A stretch of 57,371 nucleotides of DNA, from the NCBI RefSeq assembly GCF_016653465.1, contig NZ_NHSQ01000047.1, forward strand, positions 1-57,371, in the 5' to 3' direction. The translations under genes and the position numbers were made by a program. Below are positions 16,163-23,456 of this stretch, piece after piece. This DNA is from Thiocystis minor (GTDB lineage: Bacteria > Pseudomonadota > Gammaproteobacteria > Chromatiales > Chromatiaceae). How positions within the stretch are numbered: the first letter of the stretch is position 1; each line of letters opens with the position of its first letter. Under the pieces are notes generated by a model, which was not told where the DNA came from, did no database searches, and saw nothing but the letters and a program-made list of their open reading frames with translations.

Positions 16163-17596
16163 TTATTTCAATTGATGGACGGGATCCAGCAACAGCCCCT
16201 GGACGAATTGGATCGGCGGCAGACTCGTTGCGGGTTGCCGGATGGGCGGCAATGGTAGCAGCAGTTCCTTGACCTGCTCGCGCCAGTCGTCTCCGGTCCC
16301 GAATTGTTCGACCCAGCGTTGAATCTTGAAATCCAAGGGGCGCTCCGGCAGGCTCACGCCCCCGCCGCTCTGGCGCGCGATGCGGATCGCCTCGAGATCC
16401 GGACGCTGCGCCCGCGACCATTCCCGCGCGATCCCCTGACGCAGCAATAAGGTGCGGGCGTCGAGCCAGGTCTCGCCGCCCGGCCAGCCTTTCACCGTGG
16501 GGGGCGAGAAAAGAGTCTGTCCCAGTTGGGCGGATACCTTGGCGACCTGCGCTGGATCGATGGGGGTGATGTCGAGTTGACGCTGGATGCCCGTCAGGAA
16601 CTCCACCGGCGATTTGATCAAGACGCCACGAGTGGCGGGTGCCCAAAAGGACGTTGAATTCAGCAGCGAGCGCATGAGCGATTTGATCTCGTAGCGACTC
16701 TGTCGAAACAGATCGGCGATGCGCTTGACTTCGGTTTCGTCGGGCTGTGGCGAGACGAATTCGCGCCAGAGCTTGCGGGTGATCTGCCGGGCCGTTTCCG
16801 GATGCTCCAGCAACAGATCGAGCACCTGATCGCCGTCGAAGCGTCCGCGCTGACCGAACAGGGTCTTGACGCCGTTGTCGTGCCAGGCGGGCTTAAAGTG
16901 CAGAGTGCCGAGTTTCCGGTCGAGGCTCCAGCCGGTGAAGGCGCGCGCGGCTTCCTTGATGTCGGTTTCACTGTAATAACCCTCTCCCAGCGTGAATAAC
17001 TCCATGACTTCACGCGCGAAATTTTCATTCGGTCGCGCTTTGCGGCTCACCGCGCCATCCAGATAGATCAGCATCGCCGGATCCTTGGCGATTTCATGCA
17101 GTAAGGCATCGAAGCGCCCCAGTGCGTGAGCGCGCAGCAGGGTATTTTGACGGTACATCAACACCGGGGAGCGGACCTTGTTCAGCGCGGAGACAAAGTG
17201 GCCGTGCCAGAAGAGCGTCATGCGTTCGGTCAGCGGCGACGGCGTCACGCGCATTTCAGTCAGCCACCATTGGCGGAGCGCGGCTTCCTGCTGGCGCCGG
17301 GTTTCCTGTCTCAGTCGCCGCTGATCCTCGGTCAGATCGCGCGTCGCCGCTGGCGGCGGATAGATGGCCGCCCAATCGGGGGGCGAGGTGCTGGCCTGAA
17401 TCCGGGTGTCGGCGAGCAGGCGCTCGACGCCGTCGCTCCGGGAGAGGGCCGCAAACCGCTGGATCTCCGTCCAGGTCGGGCCAAATCCGGTTCGCGCCAG
17501 GAGATGGCGCGCCTCGTCGATGCCCATGCCATCGGCGAGAACTCCGGCAATCTGGCCGAGCAGAAACAGCAGAAGGAGTCCTCGGCGGATGTTCAT
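16163..17596 (-). CDS. DUF1800 family protein, Sec-exported
   Basis: 477 residues, start at 17596 with a short hydrophobic signal (MNIRRGLLLLFLLGQIAG). An extension upstream would overlap the preceding gene completely and is rejected. Family features: ARHLLARTGFGPTWTEI near the start, LTERMTLFWHGHFVSALNKV, PNENFAREVMELFTLGEGYY, and ARAFTGWSL with a later HDNGVKTLFG. A WPGGETWLDARTLL motif stands near the end. Function of the family is undescribed; members are periplasmic or surface proteins paired with DUF1501. ATG overlaps the stop of the preceding small gene by one base (TAATG), so translation is coupled. Confidence 0.92.
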   Translation of the reverse strand: MNIRRGLLLLFLLGQIAGVLADGMGIDEARHLLARTGFGPTWTEIQRFAALSRSDGVERLLADTRIQASTSPPDWAAIYPPPAATRDLTEDQRRLRQETRRQQEAALRQWWLTEMRVTPSPLTERMTLFWHGHFVSALNKVRSPVLMYRQNTLLRAHALGRFDALLHEIAKDPAMLIYLDGAVSRKARPNENFAREVMELFTLGEGYYSETDIKEAARAFTGWSLDRKLGTLHFKPAWHDNGVKTLFGQRGRFDGDQVLDLLLEHPETARQITRKLWREFVSPQPDETEVKRIADLFRQSRYEIKSLMRSLLNSTSFWAPATRGVLIKSPVEFLTGIQRQLDITPIDPAQVAKVSAQLGQTLFSPPTVKGWPGGETWLDARTLLLRQGIAREWSRAQRPDLEAIRIARQSGGGVSLPERPLDFKIQRWVEQFGTGDDWREQVKELLLPLPPIRQPATSLPPIQFVQGLLLDPVHQLK

Positions 17597-17961
17597 TAGA
17601 GTAGATCGCGTTGCTGAAGGGCGGTCCGCAAACGCTGCCAATTGGCGCGAATGTCCTCGGCCAGCCTGCGCGTCTGTTCGTCGGGCTCCGTGGTGGACAG
17701 CCATTGCGCGACTTGCTGGATCTGCTCCGGCAGTGTCCGCGCCGCCAATTCCGCCCGGAGCTGGGCGAGCCGCTGACGGTTGGCCAGCCAGCGATCGATC
17801 TCGGCCAGCTCGGCGGGGCTGCAATTGGCTTTCAGGGTCGCGGAGACGGTGAGGGCCGTCTTGTCGATCATGCCAAGATTCGTGCGCTGCCGCTGGCCGG
17901 TTGCCGGGTCGAGACTGAGACGGAAAACATGAACCTCGTGGCCGTGAAATTGAAATTGCAT
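17596..17961 (-). CDS. Small conserved protein of the same family as 7164/14588
   Basis: 121 residues from ATG 17961. The frame is open up to an ATG at 18048, 11 nt after the HlyD stop, but the start at 17961 matches the family: MQFQFHGHEVHVFRLSL here, MHFRIRGNNVQLIK in the other copies, and nearly the same length. Shared features are LGMIDKTALTV, SPAELAEIDRWLANRQRL (the E-x-WL-x-x-R core), a helical middle, and LRTALQQRDLL at the end. It sits between the secretion adaptor and DUF1800 in a tightly packed operon, which places this family in the secretion context. Start choice moderately certain; function unknown. Confidence 0.78.
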   Translation of the reverse strand: MQFQFHGHEVHVFRLSLDPATGQRQRTNLGMIDKTALTVSATLKANCSPAELAEIDRWLANRQRLAQLRAELAARTLPEQIQQVAQWLSTTEPDEQTRRLAEDIRANWQRLRTALQQRDLL

Positions 17962-18059
17962 CGCTTTTAGAGGATCGTCAAGTGGTGAACCGGGCGGAAA
18001 GTCGCCGGAGGGTCGGCTCATGCCTGCCTTATTCCTGACGCCGTCCATTGGATCAAGGG

Positions 18060-19469
18060 CTATTTTTCTCGGAAGGCTTTCATCAGGATCTCGAAGACCG
18101 GACCCGCCAGATAGCGCAGGAAGGTGCGCTCGCCGGTTTTGATCGCCACGTCCGCCGGCATCCCCGGAATAATATTAAGCTGATTGTCGCTCAGAATCGC
18201 AACGCCAAGATCATTGATGCTCACTTCGGCCACGTAATATTTGAACTGCTGATTCGGGTCGGTGAAGGCGTCGGCCGACACCTTGACGACCTGACCCGGA
18301 ATAATCTGGGTGTTGATCCGGGTGAACGCGCCAAAGCGGATGTCGGCGGGGAGTCCAATCTGCACTTCGTCAATATCGGTCGGCGAAACCATGGCCTCAA
18401 TGACATATTTTTTATTCGTCGGAACGATTTCCATCAGAGTGTCGCCGGGGGCGATGACCTCGCCGATGGTCGTGACCGCAAGACCGGTGACGATCCCCTC
18501 GACCGGCGCACGAATCAAGGTGCGCTGCTGCGTGTCTTCCAGGCTGGCAATGCTGTTGGCGAATTCGGCGACCGCCTGCTCGGTCTCGCGCGAATCGGTC
18601 TCCACTTCTTTTTGGAACAGAAAATCGGTCTGCAGCAACTGGGCCTCGGCCTCGTTGATTTTGACCCGGGAGTTGACCACCTCCGATTCATAGGAGAAAA
18701 GCGAATCCTCCGCCTCCGCGCGATCCCGCTCCATGGCGGTGATGCGGGTATTGTCGACCAGCTTTCTTGCGAACAGGCTCCGCAGATTGGCCAGTTCCTT
18801 GTCGTAAGAGTCGATCCGTTGTCGCGCGGTGGCGATCCGGTTCTGCATGCCGGCGATGCGGGCGTTCTGTTCCTGAATGGTTTTTTCCAGGATGGTCTTT
18901 TCGTTTTCCCGCGCATTCCGACGGGATTCGAACAAACTCACCTGCCGCTCCATGACTTTCGCCAATTCGCGGTCTTGTTCGCCCTGGGCAATCAGATGCG
19001 CAGGAAAGACGATGTCCGCAAGCCCTGAGCGTTCGGCGTCGAGCCGGGATTTGGCGGCCTGGTAGCCGGCAAGCTGGAGTTGCGTGGAGCGCAGCTCGGT
19101 GCGGGCGCGCACATCGCTGAGCATCAACAGGATTTGACCGGCCTGCACCAGATCGCCTTCGCGAACCTGGATCTTGGCCACGATACCGCCTTCAAGATGC
19201 TGCACTTGCTTGCTTTTGTCCTCGACCCGCACATTGCCGGTCGCAATCACCGCACTTTCCAGCGGCGCGTAGGCGGACCAGCCAATCATGCCAACCACGG
19301 CAACGAGTAACGCCAGATACCCCAGTCCCTTGTAAGCCCAGGCATCCATGGGAACCTTGGGCAGGGCGATATTGGGCAATTCCAGATCGTCGTCGGCTTC
19401 ACCTTCGCCGCGGGGAATCAGATCCGAGCGTTTGAACTGTTCCGAACGGAGGGAGATTTCAGTGGACAC
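18060..19469 (-). CDS. Type I secretion membrane fusion protein, HlyD/PrtE type
   Basis: 469 residues from a GTG at 19469 with GGAG 12 nt before it. A longer frame to 19661 lies within the ABC gene and is not used. One membrane segment near residues 50-72 (LGYLALLVAVVGMIGWSAYA) is followed by a biotinyl-lipoyl-like half (HLEGGIVAKIQVREGDLV), a long coiled coil (about 130-300), the second half-motif (IRAPVEGIVTGLAV), and the HlyD signature near the end (NIIPGMPADVAIKTGERTFL). It would bridge the inner-membrane ABC exporter and an outer-membrane TolC-like channel; no TolC gene is in the window. It overlaps the ABC gene by 11 nt. Confidence 0.95.
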   Translation of the reverse strand: MSTEISLRSEQFKRSDLIPRGEGEADDDLELPNIALPKVPMDAWAYKGLGYLALLVAVVGMIGWSAYAPLESAVIATGNVRVEDKSKQVQHLEGGIVAKIQVREGDLVQAGQILLMLSDVRARTELRSTQLQLAGYQAAKSRLDAERSGLADIVFPAHLIAQGEQDRELAKVMERQVSLFESRRNARENEKTILEKTIQEQNARIAGMQNRIATARQRIDSYDKELANLRSLFARKLVDNTRITAMERDRAEAEDSLFSYESEVVNSRVKINEAEAQLLQTDFLFQKEVETDSRETEQAVAEFANSIASLEDTQQRTLIRAPVEGIVTGLAVTTIGEVIAPGDTLMEIVPTNKKYVIEAMVSPTDIDEVQIGLPADIRFGAFTRINTQIIPGQVVKVSADAFTDPNQQFKYYVAEVSINDLGVAILSDNQLNIIPGMPADVAIKTGERTFLRYLAGPVFEILMKAFREK

Positions 19470-21327
19470 GAATCGGTCTCCATTGATGAAGCACGGCTTG
19501 GGCGTCGTAATCGTCCAACGGTTCCGGTACGGGCACGGGTTTGGCCGAGACCGGCGCTGTCGCGGGCAACGCCAGCGAAGGCGCGTCGGCAGGACGTTCG
19601 GATCGCTTCGGCAGGGCGACGGCAACCTGCGCGTCATCGGCATTGGCCGCAGTCGCGGCATAGAAATCGTCCCGGCTCCCGAAAAAACGCACCTGACCGT
19701 TCGCGAGAATGAGCACCTGATCGGCTTTTTCGAGGATGCTACGCCGGTGGCTGATGAAGACCACCGTGGAACCTTGCCGTTTCAGCGTCTCCACCGCGGA
19801 CATGAGCGCGGCCTGGCCATCCTCGTCCAGATTGGAGTTGGGCTCATCCATGACGACCACGCGCGGATTGTTGTAGAGCGCCCTGGCCAGACCGATCCGC
19901 TGCCGCTGCCCGGCCGACAGCATCATGCCCCCTGGCCCGACCTCCGTCAGGTAACCCTTGTTCAGATTGAGCACCACCGCATGCACTCCGGCCAACTTGG
20001 CGGCCGTGACGACCTTCTCCGAGCGAATGCGGCCAAAGCGGGCGATGTTATCGGCGATCGTCCCCGCGAACAGTTGGACATCCTGCGGCAGGTAGCCGAC
20101 ATAACGACCGAATTGGAGCGGATCCCAATGGCGCACATCCGCCCCGTCGAATCGGACCCGACCGGACAGCGTGGGCCAGAGTCCTAGAATCACTCGAGCC
20201 AGCGTCGTCTTGCCCGAGCCACTGGGACCGATGATCGCCAGCGTTTGCCCCGCCTTCACCAGGACGTTAATCCCGCGCAGAATCGGCGGATCGCCGCTAC
20301 CGCTCGGATTGCCGGTGCCGGCGAAGACCCCTTCCACACGGATCTCGCCGACCAGTTCCGGCAGACGGATCTGCCGCTCGCGGGGCGGGAACCGGTCCAG
20401 CATCTCGCCCAGCCGCTGGTAGGCCAGGCGCCCTTCCATGAGTTGCGGCCAACCGCTGATCAGTGCTTGGAGCGGCCCGAGTGCGCGCCCGGTCAAGATC
20501 ATGGAGGCAATCAGCAATCCGGGCGACATTTCGAGTTGCAGGATCAGATAAGCCGACACGGCAGTGACCACCACGCGCGCCATATTGCGCATGACCGAGG
20601 CGGCGGTGCCATAGATGCTACCCAGATCGTTGCCGCGGGTTTGCTCCGCGGTTTCTCCCAAATGGCTGCTGAGCCACTTGAGACGCAAGAATTCCAGCAT
20701 CCCCATGGACTGCACGGCATCCGCGTTGCGCAGGCTGTTGAGCAGGAAATCCCTCGACTGACGTCCCTGCTGCTGGGCGTCACGGATGGCCCCCCGGCTG
20801 CGCCCGCTATTGAGCAGGGCCAACACGGCGATCACGATACCAAAACCTAGCGCCGTGGTGCCGACCCATGGATGAATAATGTATAAAGCGAAAAAAAAGA
20901 GTGGAATGAATGGCGCATCCATCAAGGCCAGGAGGGCGCCGCCGCCAAGCAGATTCCGCAGCGCGGTCAGATCCTCGGTCGGTTGCAGCGAGGTTCTGGC
21001 TGGCTGCTCCAGGCCGACCCGGAACACCAGATCGAAGACCCGCGGGCCAAGCTCGTTATCCAGACGATTCGCCAGGCGCGTCATCAAACGCGCCCGGGCG
21101 AACATCAAGATCCCGAGCAGAACCAACAGGAACAAAACCAGCCCGGTCAGCGCGTACAGCGTCGACTCGCTGCGGCTGTTCAGCACCCGATCCATCATCT
21201 GCATGGTGTACAGGGCGGGCACGAGCGCGCCGAGCGCGATCAGAAGCGAAAAAAGGCTCACCGCGCCCAAGCCGCCCGATAAACGCTTGCGCACCTGGCG
21301 CAGTTCACCTTTGGGTGCGGATTTCAT
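19459..21327 (-). CDS. Type I secretion ABC exporter (PrtD/HlyB type)
   Basis: 622 residues. An N-terminal six-helix membrane domain starts near residue 20 (GLGAVSLFSLLIALGALVP, DAPFIPLFFFALYIIHPWVG) and has no C39 peptidase domain, as in PrtD-type exporters. The ATPase has Walker A GPSGSGKTT (about 366), Q-loop YLPQDVQLF, signature LSAGQRQRIGLARAL, Walker B VVVMDEP and switch ISHRRS. A Pro/Ala-rich tail of about 60 residues is unusual. It would energise export of a C-terminal-signal substrate; the RTX protein encoded divergently at 22643 is the obvious candidate. First gene of the five-gene minus-strand operon. Confidence 0.95.
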   Translation of the reverse strand: MKSAPKGELRQVRKRLSGGLGAVSLFSLLIALGALVPALYTMQMMDRVLNSRSESTLYALTGLVLFLLVLLGILMFARARLMTRLANRLDNELGPRVFDLVFRVGLEQPARTSLQPTEDLTALRNLLGGGALLALMDAPFIPLFFFALYIIHPWVGTTALGFGIVIAVLALLNSGRSRGAIRDAQQQGRQSRDFLLNSLRNADAVQSMGMLEFLRLKWLSSHLGETAEQTRGNDLGSIYGTAASVMRNMARVVVTAVSAYLILQLEMSPGLLIASMILTGRALGPLQALISGWPQLMEGRLAYQRLGEMLDRFPPRERQIRLPELVGEIRVEGVFAGTGNPSGSGDPPILRGINVLVKAGQTLAIIGPSGSGKTTLARVILGLWPTLSGRVRFDGADVRHWDPLQFGRYVGYLPQDVQLFAGTIADNIARFGRIRSEKVVTAAKLAGVHAVVLNLNKGYLTEVGPGGMMLSAGQRQRIGLARALYNNPRVVVMDEPNSNLDEDGQAALMSAVETLKRQGSTVVFISHRRSILEKADQVLILANGQVRFFGSRDDFYAATAANADDAQVAVALPKRSERPADAPSLALPATAPVSAKPVPVPEPLDDYDAQAVLHQWRPIRVH

Positions 21328-21758
21328 GGCAGGCTGACGGGCGTCTTGCTGGACGGCGGAGCAGGTATGCGTGAGGTGTTACACATAGGTATTGGCAGGA
21401 TTCGGAATATCCCTATCGGACGAGATTGCATCGCGCCCTTGACGGCATGCGCCGTTTCGAGCACTCGGCCGGGCTGGCATCGCAAACATGATCGTCGGAG
21501 CTGGCGCGCTTCATGGCGTGTGAACATGGCTCTTGCGGAATAATAACAGCTCCCGGAGGCCAAGTTCTGGCTCAGGCCGCCGTTACAACGTGAGTCGCAT
21601 TTTGCACGCCGACGAGAGTCCATGCCAATGTAGATTGAGTTTCCGTCCAGGGACGCCAACCCACTCGCAAACGATGGTGTCCGGCGCACTGAACTTTGAT
21701 CCAGCGAACGTCAATAGGCAAAACCAGGCAAGATCCGGGATGGACATATCCCTGGAAG
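21328..21758. promoter_or_regulatory. Presumed promoter region of the type I secretion operon
   Basis: About 430 nt without a convincing gene between the ABC gene and the IS66 remnant. The operon's promoter must lie here, but I cannot pick a sigma-70 box with confidence. The small open frames in it lack homology and ribosome sites. Confidence 0.4.
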
Positions 21759-22522
21759 GTAACTACTCAGGTGTGCCGAACGAGCAACAATCTAACCGGG
21801 CTTGAGCCAATTGGCGCCACACGGGCGGTCAAGCGGGCCATCCAGGGCAGACCCTCAAGTGCGTGGCGCAGGCCGATCGGATCGAAACGCATGCCCCACC
21901 GAGTCACTGCGACACCTGTGCTCTGCTCCTGCCCGAGGCGACGGTCGTCGAGACCCGCCAGGTGTTCGAGGTGCCGCCGCCGCGTCACGAGGTCATCGAG
22001 CATCAGACGCTGGAAGCCACCTGTGCCTGTGGTCAGGCGCACCGCGGGACGTTACCGGTTGAGATGTCGGCTTCGGTGCAGTATGGGCCTCGTCTCAAGG
22101 CGACTGTCGTCCATCTGCCCCATCATCACATGCTGCCAGTCTCTCGCACCGGGGCGCTGATGGGCGACCTGTTCGGTCTCCCGCTGTCCGATGGGACCGT
22201 GCTGGCGTTTCAAGCGGAGGCGGGCGAGCGTCTTGCCCCACCGTTAACGCGATCGGCGAGGCTCTGAAAACGGTTCCCGTGGCCCACGCCGATGAAACCG
22301 GCCTGCGCGTCGCGGGCAAATGGTTCTGGCTGCACCTAGTGGCCACGAACAGCCTGACCTGGACTGGAGACCTTCTGCACGATTCGTTCCTACCTCGCCA
22401 CCCTCCAGAAACAAGGCATCAATCTGTTCGATACCCTGATTCTGACCTTTCAGGGGACACCACCTCAGCCGCGTTTGACGTGACTTCCGCTCCATGCCTG
22501 CTCAGAACACCTGAGTAGTTAC
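21759..22522 (+). mobile_element. Internally deleted IS66-family element with intact terminal inverted repeats
   Basis: The left end GTAACTACTCAGGTGT at 21759 is the exact inverse of ACACCTGAGTAGTTAC ending at 22522; IS66 elements begin with GTAA. Inside, on the plus strand, are pieces of the transposase only. Total length 764 bp, against about 2.5 kb for a complete IS66 element, so the accessory genes and most of the transposase are lost. No exact 8-bp target duplication is seen: the flanks are CCTGGAAG and CCGGAATT. Both flanks do carry GACATATC eight bases outside the ends. Confidence 0.85.
21802..22483 (+). pseudogene. IS66 transposase remnant
   Basis: Pieces in order: GGQAGHPGQTLKCVAQ with the zinc-type cysteines (CDTCALLLPE), QVFEVPPPRHEVIEH, VQYGPRLKATVVHL, DLFGLPLSDGTVLAFQAEAG. 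After a frameshift comes the catalytic-site segment AHADETGLRVAGKWFW. A deletion of a few hundred codons follows, then the extreme C-terminus (RSYLATLQKQGINLFDTL, ending PRLT and a TGA). The frames do not join, so no functional transposase can be made. Confidence 0.88.
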
Positions 22523-22557
22523 CCGGAATTGACATATCGATTGCGCCTGTTAGGCTA

Positions 22558-22587
22558 TCAGGCAGTACTCTTACTCAGGCAGTACTC
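22558..22587. repeat. Two direct copies of TCAGGCAGTACTC upstream of the RTX gene
   Basis: A 13-nt sequence occurs twice with a 4-nt spacer, about 60-85 nt before the GTG start of the RTX gene. The 17-nt period places the copies roughly one and a half helical turns apart. This could be a regulator-binding pair, but no known box is recognised. Confidence 0.55.
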
Positions 22588-22642
22588 GCTACTTCTTTTT
22601 TCCATTTGCTGTGATTCAGATTTGCATTAAGGAGAAACCATA

Positions 22643-23368
22643 GTGGATATTTACACTAGCATCTTGATTTCCAATGTCGAGCAGGGCAGTGATGTATCGG
22701 GTGGCATGCAAATTTTACTGGGCGACCTTCTTAAGGATCTCAGCGACTCGAATGGGAAAAATCAAGTCGAGGTTTTCGACCCAGATTCCCCGCCCCCCGG
22801 TAACACGGATGTCCTAATCGTTCCCGAGGGATTGGGCGAGGATCCGATAGAGATCAATCTTGAGAACCTGGGCGACACTCCGATCCTCGACGGCCGCAAC
22901 GCAGATGTCGGCATCCAGGTCGATCTGAAGTCTGAGAACGCGGAGGATGAAACCCTACCCGAGACACGGGCGATTCTCGGCTCCGATCACGCCGACCAAG
23001 TCATCGGCGGACAGGCCAACCTGGCGGTGGATCTGGGTGACGGAAACGACTCGGTCGTCACCGGAGCGGGCGACGACACGATTTACATGGGAGCGGGCGA
23101 CGACACGATCCGTCTCGGCGGATTCAACGGCGACTATGGCAACGACTATATCGATGGCGGAGACGGCGAGAAAGATACGCTCATACTGAACGGTTCCGCG
23201 GAAGACTGGGCTCGGGTAGACGTCGACGGCGTCACGACTTGGACAAACGCGACCACGGGTCAGACCGTGACGACAGTCGGCGTGGAGACCTTCGAGTTCG
23301 AGTTCGACAACGTGCCCAACTCGCCATCCCAAACCGATACGACGGAAGACGACGACGACGATCTCTAA
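22643..23368 (+). CDS. RTX-type calcium-binding protein, probable type I secretion substrate
   Basis: 241 residues from a GTG with AAGGAG 8 nt upstream. The middle third carries RTX nonapeptide-like repeats (DLGDGNDSVVTGAGDD, MGAGDDTIRLGG, YGNDYIDGGDGEKD), which bind calcium outside the cell. The N-terminal 110 residues are acidic, without known domain or signal peptide. The C-terminus is a beta-rich stretch ending in an acidic DDDDDL tail, suitable for an uncleaved C-terminal export signal. It is very small for the family, with no enzymatic domain, so a structural or scaffold role is plausible. Divergent from the exporter operon, with the IS66 remnant lying between. Confidence 0.88.
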   Translation: MDIYTSILISNVEQGSDVSGGMQILLGDLLKDLSDSNGKNQVEVFDPDSPPPGNTDVLIVPEGLGEDPIEINLENLGDTPILDGRNADVGIQVDLKSENAEDETLPETRAILGSDHADQVIGGQANLAVDLGDGNDSVVTGAGDDTIYMGAGDDTIRLGGFNGDYGNDYIDGGDGEKDTLILNGSAEDWARVDVDGVTTWTNATTGQTVTTVGVETFEFEFDNVPNSPSQTDTTEDDDDDL

Positions 23369-23456
23369 TCGAGATTCCATTCGCTGATCTCTCCCGGGCG
23401 GCCTTCATGGCCGCCTCATTTTGCTGGCTTGCACGCCCTCGGCTTTCCCGCGCCAC

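Noticed and set aside
16146-16646. Upstream extension of the DUF1501 frame
   Set aside because: Lies inside the DUF1800 gene and would destroy the twin-arginine signal that starts at 16145.
17597-17824. Upstream extension of the DUF1800 frame
   Set aside because: Overlaps the small-protein gene fully; the signal peptide begins at 17596.
19470-19661. Upstream extension of HlyD
   Set aside because: Inside the ABC gene; the GTG at 19469 has a good ribosome site and an ordinary HlyD N-terminus.
21324-21689. 121-codon minus-strand frame overlapping the exporter start
   Set aside because: No motif or ribosome site; it lies in the promoter region of the exporter operon.
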